A DNA stretch of 44,996 nucleotides from an uncultured Sutterella sp. (GTDB lineage: Bacteria > Pseudomonadota > Gammaproteobacteria > Burkholderiales > Burkholderiaceae_F). Below the pieces are notes generated by a model. The model worked only from the letters and a program-made list of their open reading frames with translations, did not search any database and was not told the DNA's origin. Shown one piece after another: positions 15,640 to 24,151 of the stretch (the stretch's first letter is position 1; every line of letters starts with the position of its first letter). The position numbers were made by a program, and so were the translations under genes. Where the stretch lies: NCBI GenBank assembly GCA_900542805.1, contig UQOW01000017.1:1-44996 (forward strand), read 5' to 3'.

Positions 15640-16389
15640 TTACGCGGCAGCGCAAATCTTGTAAAAATCATCCGCCTTCAAAGCAGCACCGCCGATCAGG
15701 CCGCCGTCGATATCAGGCTGGCTGAAAAGCTCGGCAGCATTGGCAGGCTTGACGGAACCGCCGTACAGAATACGAAGTTCGCCGGCCACCTCGGCATCGG
15801 TCTCGGCGATAAAGGCGCGGATAGCAGCGTGCACTTCCTGAGCCTGGGCCGGCGTTGCGGTCTTACCCGTTCCGATTGCCCAAACCGGTTCGTAAGCGAG
15901 AACACCCCGGAGCAAAGCCTTCACACCGACGGCGTCCATCACGGCCTTGACCTGACGTTCGACCACTTCGATGGTCTTACCGGCTTCACGTTCGGCCAGC
16001 GTCTCACCGATACAAACAATCGGCTTTAAGCCCTTTTCAATGGCAGCCTTGGTCTTGGCGGCAACACGCGCATCCGTATCACCGAAATACGTACGACGCT
16101 CGGAGTGTCCTGTCAGGACCCAACCGGCACCGATATCGACAAGCATGGAAGCAGCCGTCTCGCCGGTGTAGGCACCGTGATCGTACTCACTCACATCTTC
16201 GCCGCCGAAACCGACGACGGTTCCCTTAAGGGCAGCGGCCAGCTGCGGGACGTAAATAGCCGGGGAGCAAACGACAACGTCGCACTTTAAGGAGCCGACG
16301 CGCGGCAAGAAAGACTCAATCCAAGCAGCGTTAGCGGCTGTAGATCCGTTCATTTTCCAGTTAGCTGCAACAAGCGGTTTACGAGACAT
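15640..16389 (-). CDS. tpiA: triosephosphate isomerase
   Basis: This 249-residue TIM-barrel enzyme interconverts dihydroxyacetone phosphate and glyceraldehyde 3-phosphate in glycolysis and gluconeogenesis. The catalytic residues are visible: the N-terminal AANWKMNGS lysine, the electrophilic His in LTGHSERR, and the base Glu in AYEPVWAIGTGKTA. The phosphate-binding ends ILYGGSVKP and GLIGGAAL are intact. Length matches the family. The gene opens a tpiA-secG-tRNA-Leu-tRNA-Gln unit and is separated from pnp by a hairpin terminator candidate. Glyceraldehyde 3-phosphate is also a substrate of PdxST encoded at the left end of the window. Confidence 0.98.
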   Translation of the reverse strand: MSRKPLVAANWKMNGSTAANAAWIESFLPRVGSLKCDVVVCSPAIYVPQLAAALKGTVVGFGGEDVSEYDHGAYTGETAASMLVDIGAGWVLTGHSERRTYFGDTDARVAAKTKAAIEKGLKPIVCIGETLAEREAGKTIEVVERQVKAVMDAVGVKALLRGVLAYEPVWAIGTGKTATPAQAQEVHAAIRAFIAETDAEVAGELRILYGGSVKPANAAELFSQPDIDGGLIGGAALKADDFYKICAAA

Positions 16390-16433
16390 TTTTATTATTT
16401 CCTTAAGAAGTTTTATCGGGAATTGTTGATTTT

Positions 16434-16469
16434 ATAGAAGGGAGGAGTAAAAACAAACACCTCCCCTTC
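16434..16469 (-). terminator. terminator candidate after pnp
   Basis: On the minus strand GAAGGGGAGG pairs with CCTCCCTTC across a 14-base loop with one bulge, and TATAAAAT follows. It lies between pnp and tpiA. Confidence 0.55.
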
Positions 16470-16482
16470 CTACGACGGGATT

Positions 16483-18630
16483 TTATTCCTCGCGAATGTC
16501 ACTGTCAGCGTTCTCGGGAGCCTCATCCTTTAAAAGCGCTTTCATTGAAAGTCGCACGCGACCCTTTTCATCGACACCGATGACCTTGACGCGTACGACC
16601 TGCCCCTCTTTGAGGTAATCACTCACCTGATTGACGCGTTCGCGGGCAATCTGGCTGATGTGAAGCAGACCGTCCTTACCGGGCAGAAGCGAGACAATCG
16701 CGCCGAATTCCAAAATGCGCTGCACGGTGCCTTCGTAGATCTGACCGACCTCGATTTCGGCCGTAATCTGCTCGATACGCTTTTTTGCCGCAGCAATCTT
16801 CTCAACGTTGCTCGAGGCAAGCGTCACGGTACCGTCGTCTTCGATGTTAATTTCGCATCCGGTCTCTTCCACAAGGCTGCGAATCGTAGCGCCGCCCTTG
16901 CCGATCACATCACGAATCTTTTCGGGATTAATCTTGAAGGTTTCCAAACGCGGAGCCCAATCCGACAGGGCCTTGGCGCCGCCTCCGGCCATCTCGTGCA
17001 TCTTGCCGAGGATGTGCATGCGTCCCTCGTGCGCCTGAGCCAAAGCCGCCTGCATGATTTCGGTCGTAATGCCTTCAATCTTGATATCCATCTGAAGGGC
17101 CGTCACGCCGTTTTCCGTACCGGCAACCTTAAAGTCCATGTCGCCTAAGTGGTCTTCATCACCGAGAATATCGGTTAGGACGGCAAACTTATTGCCTTCC
17201 TTAATCAATCCCATCGCTACACCGGCGACGTAGTCCTTCAAGGGGACCCCGGCATCCAAAAGCGACAGGCATCCGCCGCAGACACTGGCCATGGAGCTCG
17301 AACCGTTCGATTCGCAAATCTCACTGACGACGCGAATCGAATACGGGAATTCTTCCTCGGAGGGAATCACGGCCTTTAAGGCGCGCTTAGCCAGACGCCC
17401 GTGACCGATTTCACGACGCTTGGGGCTGCCGACACGACCCGTTTCACCCGTGGCAAACGGAGGCATGTTGTAGTGCAAAATAAAGCGTTCGCGACTCTCG
17501 CCCATAATCGAGTCAACGATCTGTTCATCTTGCTTGGTGCCGAGGGTTGTGAGCACGAGAGCCTGTGTTTCGCCGCGGGTAAACAGAGCCGACCCGTGCG
17601 TACGCGGCAATACACCCTGACGAATTTCGATGGGACGAACCGTACGCGTGTCGCGTCCGTCGATTCGGGGCTTACCTTCCAAAATGTTCGAACGCACGAT
17701 GTGCGCTTCCATCTCAAAGAGGATACCGTTCACTTCGTTGATATCGGGCGCCTCCGTGCCGGCCGCTTCCGCTTCGGCATTGAGCGTCGCTTCTACGAGT
17801 TCATACACTTCGCGCAGTTTTTCGTTACGCGCCTGCTTCTCGCGAATCGTATAAGCCTCGGCCAAACCGGCATCGGCAATGGCGTGAATGCGGGCAATCA
17901 AGGCTTCGTTCTTAGCGGGCGGCTGCCAGTCCCAAGCGGGCTTTCCGGCCTCGGCCACCAAGTCGTGAATGGCGTTAATGGCAACCTGCAACTGCTCATG
18001 ACCGAATGTGACGGCACCGAGCATCGTTTCTTCGGAAAGGCGGTCGGCTTCGGATTCGACCATAAGGACGGCGCGTTCCGTACCGGCCACAACCAAATCG
18101 AGCTTGCTCTCGGGCATTTGGCTGACTTTGGGGTTGCAAACGAACTCGCCGTTGATGTAACCGACGCGGCACGCTCCGATCGGACCCTTAAAGGGGATGC
18201 CCGAAATCATCAAAGCGGCCGAAGCGCCGATCATCGAGGGGATGTCCGGGTCGACTTCCGGATCAACGGAAACAACGTGAATGATGACCTGGACTTCGTT
18301 GAAAAATCCGTCGGGAAAAAGCGGACGAATCGGACGGTCGATGAGGCGACTTGTGAGGGTTTCTTTTTCGCTCGGACGGCCTTCGCGCTTGAAGAATCCG
18401 CCGGGGAACTTGCCGGCTGCATAGGTCTTTTCGATGTAATCAACCGTAAGCGGGAAAAAGTCCTGTCCGGGTTTGGTTTCTTTCTTCGCAACGACCGTTG
18501 CCAGAACAACCGTATCGTCCATCTGGCAGACGACGGCGCCCGTGGCCTGACGAGCAATCTCGCCCGTTGTGAGCGTCACGTTGTGATCGCCGAATCGGAA
18601 AGATTTGGAGACTTTGTTAAACATGGTCAT
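16483..18630 (-). CDS. pnp: polynucleotide phosphorylase
   Basis: This 715-residue phosphorolytic 3'-5' exoribonuclease is a trimer and a core part of the RNA degradosome. Order of domains: first RNase PH domain (with FFKREGRPSEKETLTSRLID), helical linker, second RNase PH domain (RTHGSALFTRGETQALV), KH domain (near INPEKIRDVIGKGGATIRSL) and S1 domain (YEGTVQRILEFGAIVSLLPG). All are complete. ATG 18630 follows AAGGA; a second ATG two codons later is possible. It lies downstream of rpsO, as in most bacteria. The 231-base gap between them contains a strong hairpin that may take part in RNase III-type autoregulation. Confidence 0.98.
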   Translation of the reverse strand: MTMFNKVSKSFRFGDHNVTLTTGEIARQATGAVVCQMDDTVVLATVVAKKETKPGQDFFPLTVDYIEKTYAAGKFPGGFFKREGRPSEKETLTSRLIDRPIRPLFPDGFFNEVQVIIHVVSVDPEVDPDIPSMIGASAALMISGIPFKGPIGACRVGYINGEFVCNPKVSQMPESKLDLVVAGTERAVLMVESEADRLSEETMLGAVTFGHEQLQVAINAIHDLVAEAGKPAWDWQPPAKNEALIARIHAIADAGLAEAYTIREKQARNEKLREVYELVEATLNAEAEAAGTEAPDINEVNGILFEMEAHIVRSNILEGKPRIDGRDTRTVRPIEIRQGVLPRTHGSALFTRGETQALVLTTLGTKQDEQIVDSIMGESRERFILHYNMPPFATGETGRVGSPKRREIGHGRLAKRALKAVIPSEEEFPYSIRVVSEICESNGSSSMASVCGGCLSLLDAGVPLKDYVAGVAMGLIKEGNKFAVLTDILGDEDHLGDMDFKVAGTENGVTALQMDIKIEGITTEIMQAALAQAHEGRMHILGKMHEMAGGGAKALSDWAPRLETFKINPEKIRDVIGKGGATIRSLVEETGCEINIEDDGTVTLASSNVEKIAAAKKRIEQITAEIEVGQIYEGTVQRILEFGAIVSLLPGKDGLLHISQIARERVNQVSDYLKEGQVVRVKVIGVDEKGRVRLSMKALLKDEAPENADSDIREE

Positions 18631-18822
18631 AGAGATCTGTTCCTTTAGATATTTCTATAACCCGCGTCCGACGTGTTCCGACGCGTCTTTCCTTCATTGA
18701 CGGCACGCTGCGGCATCGAAATTCTCAACCAAGAAAACACCGAAGTCGCAACGCGCGAAACCATCCGGAAAGCCCTGCCTTTTAACTCCGGCGAACACGG
18801 GTAAAACAGCAAACAAATACTA

Positions 18823-18852
18823 TCGCGGCCGCTTTAAAAAGAGCGGCCGCGA
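18823..18852 (-). other. 11-bp hairpin at the end of rpsO / pnp leader
   Basis: TCGCGGCCGCT (18823-18833) pairs perfectly with AGCGGCCGCGA (18842-18852) across an eight-base loop. It begins ten bases after the rpsO stop. No T-run follows on the minus strand (TAGTATTTGTTT), so it may stabilise the rpsO 3' end or be cut by RNase III, as known for the rpsO-pnp region in E. coli. The rest of the gap (18631-18822) shows no gene. Confidence 0.6.
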
Positions 18853-18861
18853 AAGGTGAAA

Positions 18862-19125
18862 TTACTTACGAAGCTTCAGCTCGTCGATGAGCTTGCGATA
18901 AGCCGGCAAATCCGTACGCTTGAGGTAATCCAAAAGCTTACGACGGCGGCTGACCATCTTTAAAAGACCGCGACGGGAATGGTGATCCTTGTCGTGCTCC
19001 TTGAAGTGGTCGGTAAGACCGTTAATGCGGGCCGTGAGCAACGCAACCTGGACCTCGGGAGAACCCGTATCCGTCGGTGTGCGCTGGAACTTGGCGACAA
19101 TCTGACTCTTCTCAATTGTTGACAT
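18862..19125 (-). CDS. rpsO: 30S ribosomal protein uS15
   Basis: This 87-residue primary 16S rRNA-binding protein nucleates the platform of the small subunit. The family motifs TGSPEVQVALLTARINGLTD and HHSRRGLLKMVSRRRKLLDY are both intact apart from small changes. It is a little shorter than the usual 89 residues because the C terminus ends at LKLRK. The gene has a good promoter and a structured leader upstream, and pnp follows. Codon choice is strongly biased, as expected for a ribosomal gene. Confidence 0.98.
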   Translation of the reverse strand: MSTIEKSQIVAKFQRTPTDTGSPEVQVALLTARINGLTDHFKEHDKDHHSRRGLLKMVSRRRKLLDYLKRTDLPAYRKLIDELKLRK

Positions 19126-19158
19126 ACTGTACCCTTAGAAAAAAGAGGTTGGAACAAG

Positions 19159-19186
19159 CGACACAGGTGTCTTCCCGCCCGTGTCG
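19159..19186 (-). promoter_or_regulatory. rpsO: structured rpsO leader, S15 autoregulation candidate
   Basis: In the rpsO 5' untranslated region CGACAC at one end pairs with GTGTCG at the other, while an internal GACACC can compete for the same GTGTC. Two exclusive folds about 35-60 bases before the start codon are typical of S15-controlled leaders. The role is inferred. Confidence 0.4.
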
Positions 19187-19201
19187 TGAATTAAGGGGCG
19201 T

Positions 19202-19229
19202 ATTTTAGAGAAAAACCGAAAGAAATCAA
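19202..19229 (-). promoter_or_regulatory. rpsO: rpsO promoter
   Basis: On the minus strand TTGATT, a 16-base spacer and TAAAAT lie about 77 bases before rpsO. This is a good sigma-70 match. Confidence 0.7.
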
Positions 19230-19249
19230 GATTCGGACCGACACGGTCG

Positions 19250-20212
19250 TTACAGTCGAGCCGCTCGGAACACCGCCATGGAAACAAGCACGCCCGCTAA
19301 AAGAAGACTTAAGCCCGCAACCATCGTCAGAGTCGGCCACTCGCCGCGCCAGATGTGCGCAAAGATGACGGCAAAAATCGTTTCAAAAACAATCATTTGT
19401 CCGGCAAGTGCCGTCGGAAGACGTTGGCTCATCGCGTTCCAAAAGGCAATCCCCATCCAAGAGCAGACAAGGCCCGATCCCGCTGCCACGAAAATAAACC
19501 ACAGCGGTCTCGCTCCGAGAAATTCTGTCTGCGTCGGGTCGATGTACCAGTAAACAAGGTACAGCAACAGCGCAAACGGCATCGTCACCAAGCCTTGTGC
19601 CGTCGACCACGTTCTCGGTGAGCGTTTCGGGTGGTCTGTGAGCCAATCGGCGTTACGAATCGGATACCAAGTCCAAAGAAACAAGGCCGCAAGGCCGAAG
19701 GCGCATCCGATCCAGAATCGCAGACTGTCTCCGCTATTGGCTCGCGTTACGACATCAAGTTCGCCGCTATTAGCCAGGGTAAATCCGACGACAACGAGAA
19801 CAAGCCCGGGCGCCAATTTTTTCCACGGTAGCGCACGATGCCGTTTTCTGTCACGCCAATTGGCGATAACAGCCACGGAAACCGGAATCACGGCCATGCA
19901 CATGCCGGCAAGCGGCGCCCCGGCGTACTGAATGCAACTGGCAAGCGTCCAGTAGTAGACGATGTTTCCGATAACACCGAGTTTCGTGACATACCACCAA
20001 TCTGCGGCGCTGTAGCAGGCAAGTTCATACCTTTCAAGCCAAATGAGCGGAACGGCTACAAGGCCGAAACTCACGAAGCGCCCTGCCGTAATGTAAATCG
20101 GGTCATAATCGGGAAGCGCAAGCGGCACCAGGTATACCAGGCCCCAGAGTACGCAAGCAAACACCCCGCACGAAAACCCGACGGCTAAATTTCGATCTCG
20201 TGCATCAAGCAT
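19250..20212 (-). CDS. EamA/DMT-superfamily transporter
   Basis: This 320-residue inner-membrane protein has about ten hydrophobic helices in two repeats, the layout of the EamA (drug/metabolite) group. The first repeat begins GVFACVLWGLVYLVPLALPD with the family's typical W-G after helix 1, and PLAGMCMAVIPVSVAVIANW closes helix 4. The second repeat ends GLSLLLAGVLVSMAVF. Substrates in this family range from amino acids to cofactors and cannot be told here. The ATG shares one base with the arfB stop (TAATG), so it is translationally coupled to arfB. It differs clearly in sequence from the second EamA gene at 35.2 kb. Confidence 0.87.
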   Translation of the reverse strand: MLDARDRNLAVGFSCGVFACVLWGLVYLVPLALPDYDPIYITAGRFVSFGLVAVPLIWLERYELACYSAADWWYVTKLGVIGNIVYYWTLASCIQYAGAPLAGMCMAVIPVSVAVIANWRDRKRHRALPWKKLAPGLVLVVVGFTLANSGELDVVTRANSGDSLRFWIGCAFGLAALFLWTWYPIRNADWLTDHPKRSPRTWSTAQGLVTMPFALLLYLVYWYIDPTQTEFLGARPLWFIFVAAGSGLVCSWMGIAFWNAMSQRLPTALAGQMIVFETIFAVIFAHIWRGEWPTLTMVAGLSLLLAGVLVSMAVFRAARL

Positions 20213-20616
20213 TACTCAAAATCCTTTGTCCGACGTAAGCGCTTAATTTCCGAGCGCGCGGCCTTGTCTTTTAAGCGACGTGCCGCGGAGGCTCGGGTCG
20301 GACGCGTAGCAATGCGACGGATCACGGGACGCATCGCATACACAATCATGTTTTTCAGCCTCTCGAAGGCTGCCTTGCGATTAGCTTCCTGCGTACGAAA
20401 TTCCTGAGCTTTGACAAATAAAACCCCGGCATCGGTCACATTGCGTGCATAAAGCGCGCGAATCCGCAGCCGTGTCTGTTCCGAAAGATTCAACTCCGAC
20501 AAATCAATTTGTGCGAAAACAGCGGTACTGACCTTATTGACATTTTGACCGCCCGCGCCGGAACTGCGAACGGCGTTCCATCGAATGTTTCGCGTCAGCT
20601 CTTGGGTTTTGTCCAT
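20212..20616 (-). CDS. arfB: ArfB (YaeJ), codon-independent peptidyl-tRNA hydrolase
   Basis: This 134-residue protein rescues ribosomes stalled on messages without a stop codon by hydrolysing peptidyl-tRNA. The GGQ loop is intact in RSSGAGGQNVNKVST near residue 25. The C-terminal tail is long, basic and rich in Arg and Lys (about residues 95-130), as needed to probe the empty mRNA channel. There is no codon-recognition domain, which separates it from RF1 and RF2. Length fits the family (about 140). It is upstream of and coupled to the EamA transporter gene. No ssrA or arfA gene was seen in the window. Confidence 0.95.
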   Translation of the reverse strand: MDKTQELTRNIRWNAVRSSGAGGQNVNKVSTAVFAQIDLSELNLSEQTRLRIRALYARNVTDAGVLFVKAQEFRTQEANRKAAFERLKNMIVYAMRPVIRRIATRPTRASAARRLKDKAARSEIKRLRRTKDFE

Positions 20617-20677
20617 ACCTTCCGAATTGAAAAAAATCCCGTAATCCTTGAAATTGCGCTCAGCTCAAGCGGCGCCA

Positions 20678-20685
20678 TTATAATG
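20678..20685. promoter_or_regulatory. self-complementary -10 element ATTATAAT
   Basis: ATTATAAT reads TATAAT on both strands and lies between the divergent arfB and AsmA-like genes (62 and 87 bases away). It could serve either or both. The -35 matches are poor on both sides. Confidence 0.4.
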
Positions 20686-20771
20686 ATTCCACACAACGCC
20701 CTCGGCACTCTCTTTCTTACTGATTTTAAATAAGTTTTAATTTCGGCAAGACGTTTTTCGGAGATTTGATT

Positions 20772-21923
20772 ATGAAAGCACTCGGCAAAATTCTCATCGG
20801 CGTCCCTGTCATTGCTCTCGGCACATATGCTGTCGTCGGTTTCTGGGGAGTCCCGTATTTAGCCGAACGCGCACTGGAAAATACCGTCAAGGAAACCAAC
20901 CCGAAGGCGACGGTTTCGGTACAGTCCTTTTCCTTTAATCCCTTTACGTTTGCAACCGACATTCACGGCGTCAGGATTCATAATGCCCTGGTTCAGGGGA
21001 TTGAAACCGACCTGACAATCGAACGCCTGGCGGCCGCAGTTTCCTCCCTTGACCTATTAAAGCGCCATGTGGCTGTTTCTCAAATCATCATCGATGCCCC
21101 GGCTTTAAGCGCTCGGAAAAATTTAAAACGTTCGGGAACTGTTTCCGGGAAGATTCAAAAGGAAGTCGCCAAGAGCTCAGAAGCAAAGCCTTCGCAGGGG
21201 TGGACTTGGTCAATTGCCGGTCTTCGTATTCAAAACGGCTCTGCACGGTTTACCGATACGGGGCTAAAAAAACCGGCCTCCGTGCTGGTTGACTCCGTTC
21301 AAGTCAACGTCGGAAGCGTCACAAGTGCTATGGGGAAAACGCCTTTTACCGTTAACGCCCGGCCTTTGGGAGGCACTTTAAAGGCAACCGGCAGCTTTAC
21401 CGGAAAAGATCAAAAGGTTGCTCTGACACTGAACGCCGCCGACGTGAATCTTTCGACGCTTTCTCCGTGGACGGAAGACGCCACACAGACGCGTCTGAAA
21501 AAAGGTCTTTTCTCGATTAACGGAAATGCCCAAACCGATAAGGGACGCGTCTCAGCTCAGGCCGATGCCTCTGTCGTCTCCCTGGCAGCCGAAAAAAACG
21601 GGGTCCCCGTCCTTTCAGCCGCTGCAATTCGTGCCGACACCGTCAAACTGATTACCCTCGAGCCTTTGAGTTTTTCCATTCGCAACATCAAGGCCGACCT
21701 AGGCTTTCAAAAGGCAACGGGCATTGACGAAAACGTCACGAACCTTGTCGGCGACATCGTCGCGGCTTTCGGACATGCCAAGACCGCCAAACGCATTAAG
21801 TCCGTGCAAAAACTCGACAAGATCAGCGTCAGTAATATCACGTACAAAAACGGCAAACTGCACTCAACGAGCAGCGGCTTTCGTTTCTTAGAAAGCCTCA
21901 ACGCCATTTGGACCACACGGTAA
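20772..21923 (+). CDS. AsmA/DUF748-like membrane-anchored protein
   Basis: A 383-residue protein with one N-terminal membrane anchor (residues 1-25, KALGKILIGVPVIALGTYAV) and a large periplasmic part. The pattern of short beta strands, with phrases such as FNPFTFATDIHGVRI and SSLDLLKRHVAVSQIIID, is typical of the DUF748/AsmA-like group, whose members form long grooves thought to help lipids cross the periplasm. It is shorter than E. coli AsmA (about 620) and far shorter than YhdP. ATG 20772 follows GGAG at a good distance. It is monocistronic and convergent with rimO. The family call rests on pattern rather than alignment. Confidence 0.72.
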   Translation: MKALGKILIGVPVIALGTYAVVGFWGVPYLAERALENTVKETNPKATVSVQSFSFNPFTFATDIHGVRIHNALVQGIETDLTIERLAAAVSSLDLLKRHVAVSQIIIDAPALSARKNLKRSGTVSGKIQKEVAKSSEAKPSQGWTWSIAGLRIQNGSARFTDTGLKKPASVLVDSVQVNVGSVTSAMGKTPFTVNARPLGGTLKATGSFTGKDQKVALTLNAADVNLSTLSPWTEDATQTRLKKGLFSINGNAQTDKGRVSAQADASVVSLAAEKNGVPVLSAAAIRADTVKLITLEPLSFSIRNIKADLGFQKATGIDENVTNLVGDIVAAFGHAKTAKRIKSVQKLDKISVSNITYKNGKLHSTSSGFRFLESLNAIWTTR

Positions 21924-21932
21924 GCCACTTGT

Positions 21933-21962
21933 CGGCCGAAAAGGGTGAAACCCGTTCGGCCG
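21933..21962. terminator. hairpin between converging AsmA-like gene and rimO
   Basis: CGGCCGAA (21933-21940) pairs with TTCGGCCG (21955-21962), and GGG/CCC extends the stem inside. There is no T-run on either strand, so termination may be partial or Rho-aided. Confidence 0.45.
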
Positions 21963-21993
21963 CACGACTCTAAAATCGGGCGGCACGAATCAG

Positions 21994-23343
21994 TTAGGAG
22001 TCAAGCACCCCGGCAAGGTCGTGCTCGGTGCTCCCTGTCAGGCGTACTCGGACAAGGTCGCCCGGATAAAGGGGCTTGTCCGAATCGACATAGATTACGC
22101 CGTCGATATCGGGCGCTTCGTAGCGGCTGCGCCCGACGGCGCGACCGTTTCCGTGATTGCCCGAATCGATTAAAACGGACTCAACGCGTCCGATGCGCCT
22201 TTTGAGGTTGCCAGCGGAAATCTCCGACTGCACCTGCATAAAGCGGCGTCGCCGCTCCTCTTTGACTTCCTCGGGAATCGGGTCCGGTAGTGCATTGGCC
22301 CTGGCTCCCTGCACGGGGCTATAGGAAAAGCATCCGACACGGTCCAAACGCGCTTCGCGTAAAAAGTCCAAGAGGTACTCGAATTCTTCTTCCGTTTCCC
22401 CGGGAAATCCCACGATAAAGGTCGAACGGATAGCCACATCCGGACAGACGGCACGCCAAGCGCGAATCCTATCAAGATTGCGTTCGGCGCTTGCCGGTCG
22501 TTTCATGGCTTTCAGAATTCGGGGGTGAGCATGCTGAAACGGCACATCCAGGTACGGAAGGATTTTCCCTTCCGCCATCAAAGGCAAGACCGCATCGACG
22601 CTCGGATACGGGTACACGTAGTGAAAGCGCACCCAACAATTAAGGCGCGACAGTTCCTCGGCCAATTCCCGAAAGCGCGTTTTCACGGGGCGCGTTCCCA
22701 CAAACCCCGTTTTGTAATGCACGTCCAAGCCGTAGGCGGCCGTATCTTGACTGATGACAAGAAGCTCGCGCACGCCTGACTCCACAAGGTTTTGAGCTTC
22801 CCGCATCACGTCTCCGATCGGACGACTCACAAGGGGCCCGCGCAAATCCGGGATGATGCAAAACGTGCACTTGTGCGAACAGCCTTCGCTGATTTTCAAA
22901 TACGCGTAGTGCGAAGGCGTGAGCTTAATTCCCGCCGGCGTATCCAAGCTGTCGTTGCGGTGTAGCTTGGCCGGAAGGGCCTTGCGAATCAAATCCATCG
23001 CCTTGTCAACCTGATCGGGGCCGACGACACCGACCAAGTCCGGGAAACGCTCGACAAGCCAATTGCCCCCGTCGACGTCTTTCTTTCCGCCCAAGCATCC
23101 GATAACAAGGACTCGACCGTTTTCTTTCATCGCCTCGGAGATTGCATCCAGGCTCTCGGCAACAGCCGCATCGATAAAGGCACAGGTGTTGACCACAACA
23201 AGGTCGGACGAGGCATAGTCCGAGGCCACCTCATAGCCTTCCACACGCAAGCGCGTCACCAACTTTTCCGTATCCACAAGCGCTTTCGGGCAACCGAGGC
23301 TGACAAATCCGACACTCGGGACTTTCTTGCTGCTGACTCTCAC
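21994..23343 (-). CDS. rimO: RimO, ribosomal protein uS12 methylthiotransferase
   Basis: This 449-residue radical SAM enzyme adds a methylthio group to Asp of ribosomal protein S12. The N-terminal methylthiotransferase domain supplies three cluster cysteines (SLGCPKALVDTEKL, VNTCAFIDAA and VIGCLGGKKD). The radical SAM motif is CSHKCTFC, followed by IIPDLRGPL, which is typical of RimO rather than MiaB. A TRAM domain closes the protein (RIGRVESVLIDSGN onward). The start codon is GTG, overlapping the pgeF stop by four bases (GTGA). That overlap, and the absence of any other start near the conserved SLGC motif, support the GTG. Confidence 0.97.
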   Translation of the reverse strand: MRVSSKKVPSVGFVSLGCPKALVDTEKLVTRLRVEGYEVASDYASSDLVVVNTCAFIDAAVAESLDAISEAMKENGRVLVIGCLGGKKDVDGGNWLVERFPDLVGVVGPDQVDKAMDLIRKALPAKLHRNDSLDTPAGIKLTPSHYAYLKISEGCSHKCTFCIIPDLRGPLVSRPIGDVMREAQNLVESGVRELLVISQDTAAYGLDVHYKTGFVGTRPVKTRFRELAEELSRLNCWVRFHYVYPYPSVDAVLPLMAEGKILPYLDVPFQHAHPRILKAMKRPASAERNLDRIRAWRAVCPDVAIRSTFIVGFPGETEEEFEYLLDFLREARLDRVGCFSYSPVQGARANALPDPIPEEVKEERRRRFMQVQSEISAGNLKRRIGRVESVLIDSGNHGNGRAVGRSRYEAPDIDGVIYVDSDKPLYPGDLVRVRLTGSTEHDLAGVLDS

Positions 23344-24125
23344 GCTTTCTTTTCCTCAATCCAAATTAATGCCGCATGCCGACCGCTCTTAGCCCCGTCC
23401 CGACGGAAACTGAAAAAGCGTTTCGAATCGGCAACGGTCGAAAGACCGCAATCTTGCACATCGGTCACGCCCACGCTTTTTAAGGCGTGCCGCGCGTAGG
23501 CCGCAAGGCTCAGGCAATACTTTCCCTCGCCGATAAAACGAATTCCGTCCATAACATCGGGGTACCGTAAGCGATAGGCGGCTAAAACATCTTCCCCGCA
23601 CTCAAAATCATCAAACCCGATACGCGGTCCGAGCCAAGCGACAAGCTCGGCGTTTTCATCTCCGAGACGTTCTTTTAAGCGCAAAACTCCCGCCTCAATA
23701 ACGCCAAGGCTTAAGCCTTTCCAACCGGCATGAATGGCCGCCACGCCGCGGGCGTGCTTTTCTGCCACAAGAACCGGCAAACAGTCGGCTACTTGAGCCA
23801 CACACACAACACCCGGCGTCAGACTTGTTTGGGCATCGGCCTCAAGCTTATCGTCCGTCACGGTTTCGGCATCGACCGTACGAATACCGTGAACCTGCTT
23901 CATCCAACGAGGCGGTGTCGGAACCATTTGAGCCAAAATAGAGCGATTCATACGCACACACGAGGGATTGTCCCCGACATACGCACCGACGTTCATTCCC
24001 ATAATCCCGTCGGGACCTCCCCAAGGGCCGGAAGACACCCCTCCGGTACGCTCTGTAAAAAGGGCTCTGACCCCCGGAACGAGCGTCGGACGAATCACTT
24101 CAATCTCATTTTTATAAAAAGTCAT
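23340..24125 (-). CDS. pgeF: PgeF/YfiH-type peptidoglycan editing factor (laccase domain)
   Basis: This 261-residue protein belongs to the YfiH/LACC1 family. Members act as purine nucleoside phosphorylases, and E. coli YfiH also removes wrongly built UDP-MurNAc-Ser precursors. The metal site is complete: MKQVHGIRTVD near residue 78, VADCLPVLVAE, and AAIHAGWKGLSLG. The N-terminal half carries TERTGGVSSGP, the usual family start block. It lies between rluD and rimO on the same strand, overlapping rimO by four bases. The rluD-pgeF pair next to divergent bamD is conserved widely in beta- and gammaproteobacteria. Confidence 0.93.
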   Translation of the reverse strand: MTFYKNEIEVIRPTLVPGVRALFTERTGGVSSGPWGGPDGIMGMNVGAYVGDNPSCVRMNRSILAQMVPTPPRWMKQVHGIRTVDAETVTDDKLEADAQTSLTPGVVCVAQVADCLPVLVAEKHARGVAAIHAGWKGLSLGVIEAGVLRLKERLGDENAELVAWLGPRIGFDDFECGEDVLAAYRLRYPDVMDGIRFIGEGKYCLSLAAYARHALKSVGVTDVQDCGLSTVADSKRFFSFRRDGAKSGRHAALIWIEEKKA

Positions 24126-24151
24126 AAGCTAATCCTTCGGAAGGCGCGATT

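Noticed and set aside
17401..18648. A 415-codon open frame on the plus strand opposite pnp
   Set aside because: It lies wholly antisense to a complete, conserved pnp and has the His/Arg/Asn-rich makeup of a mirror frame. No start site or family likeness.
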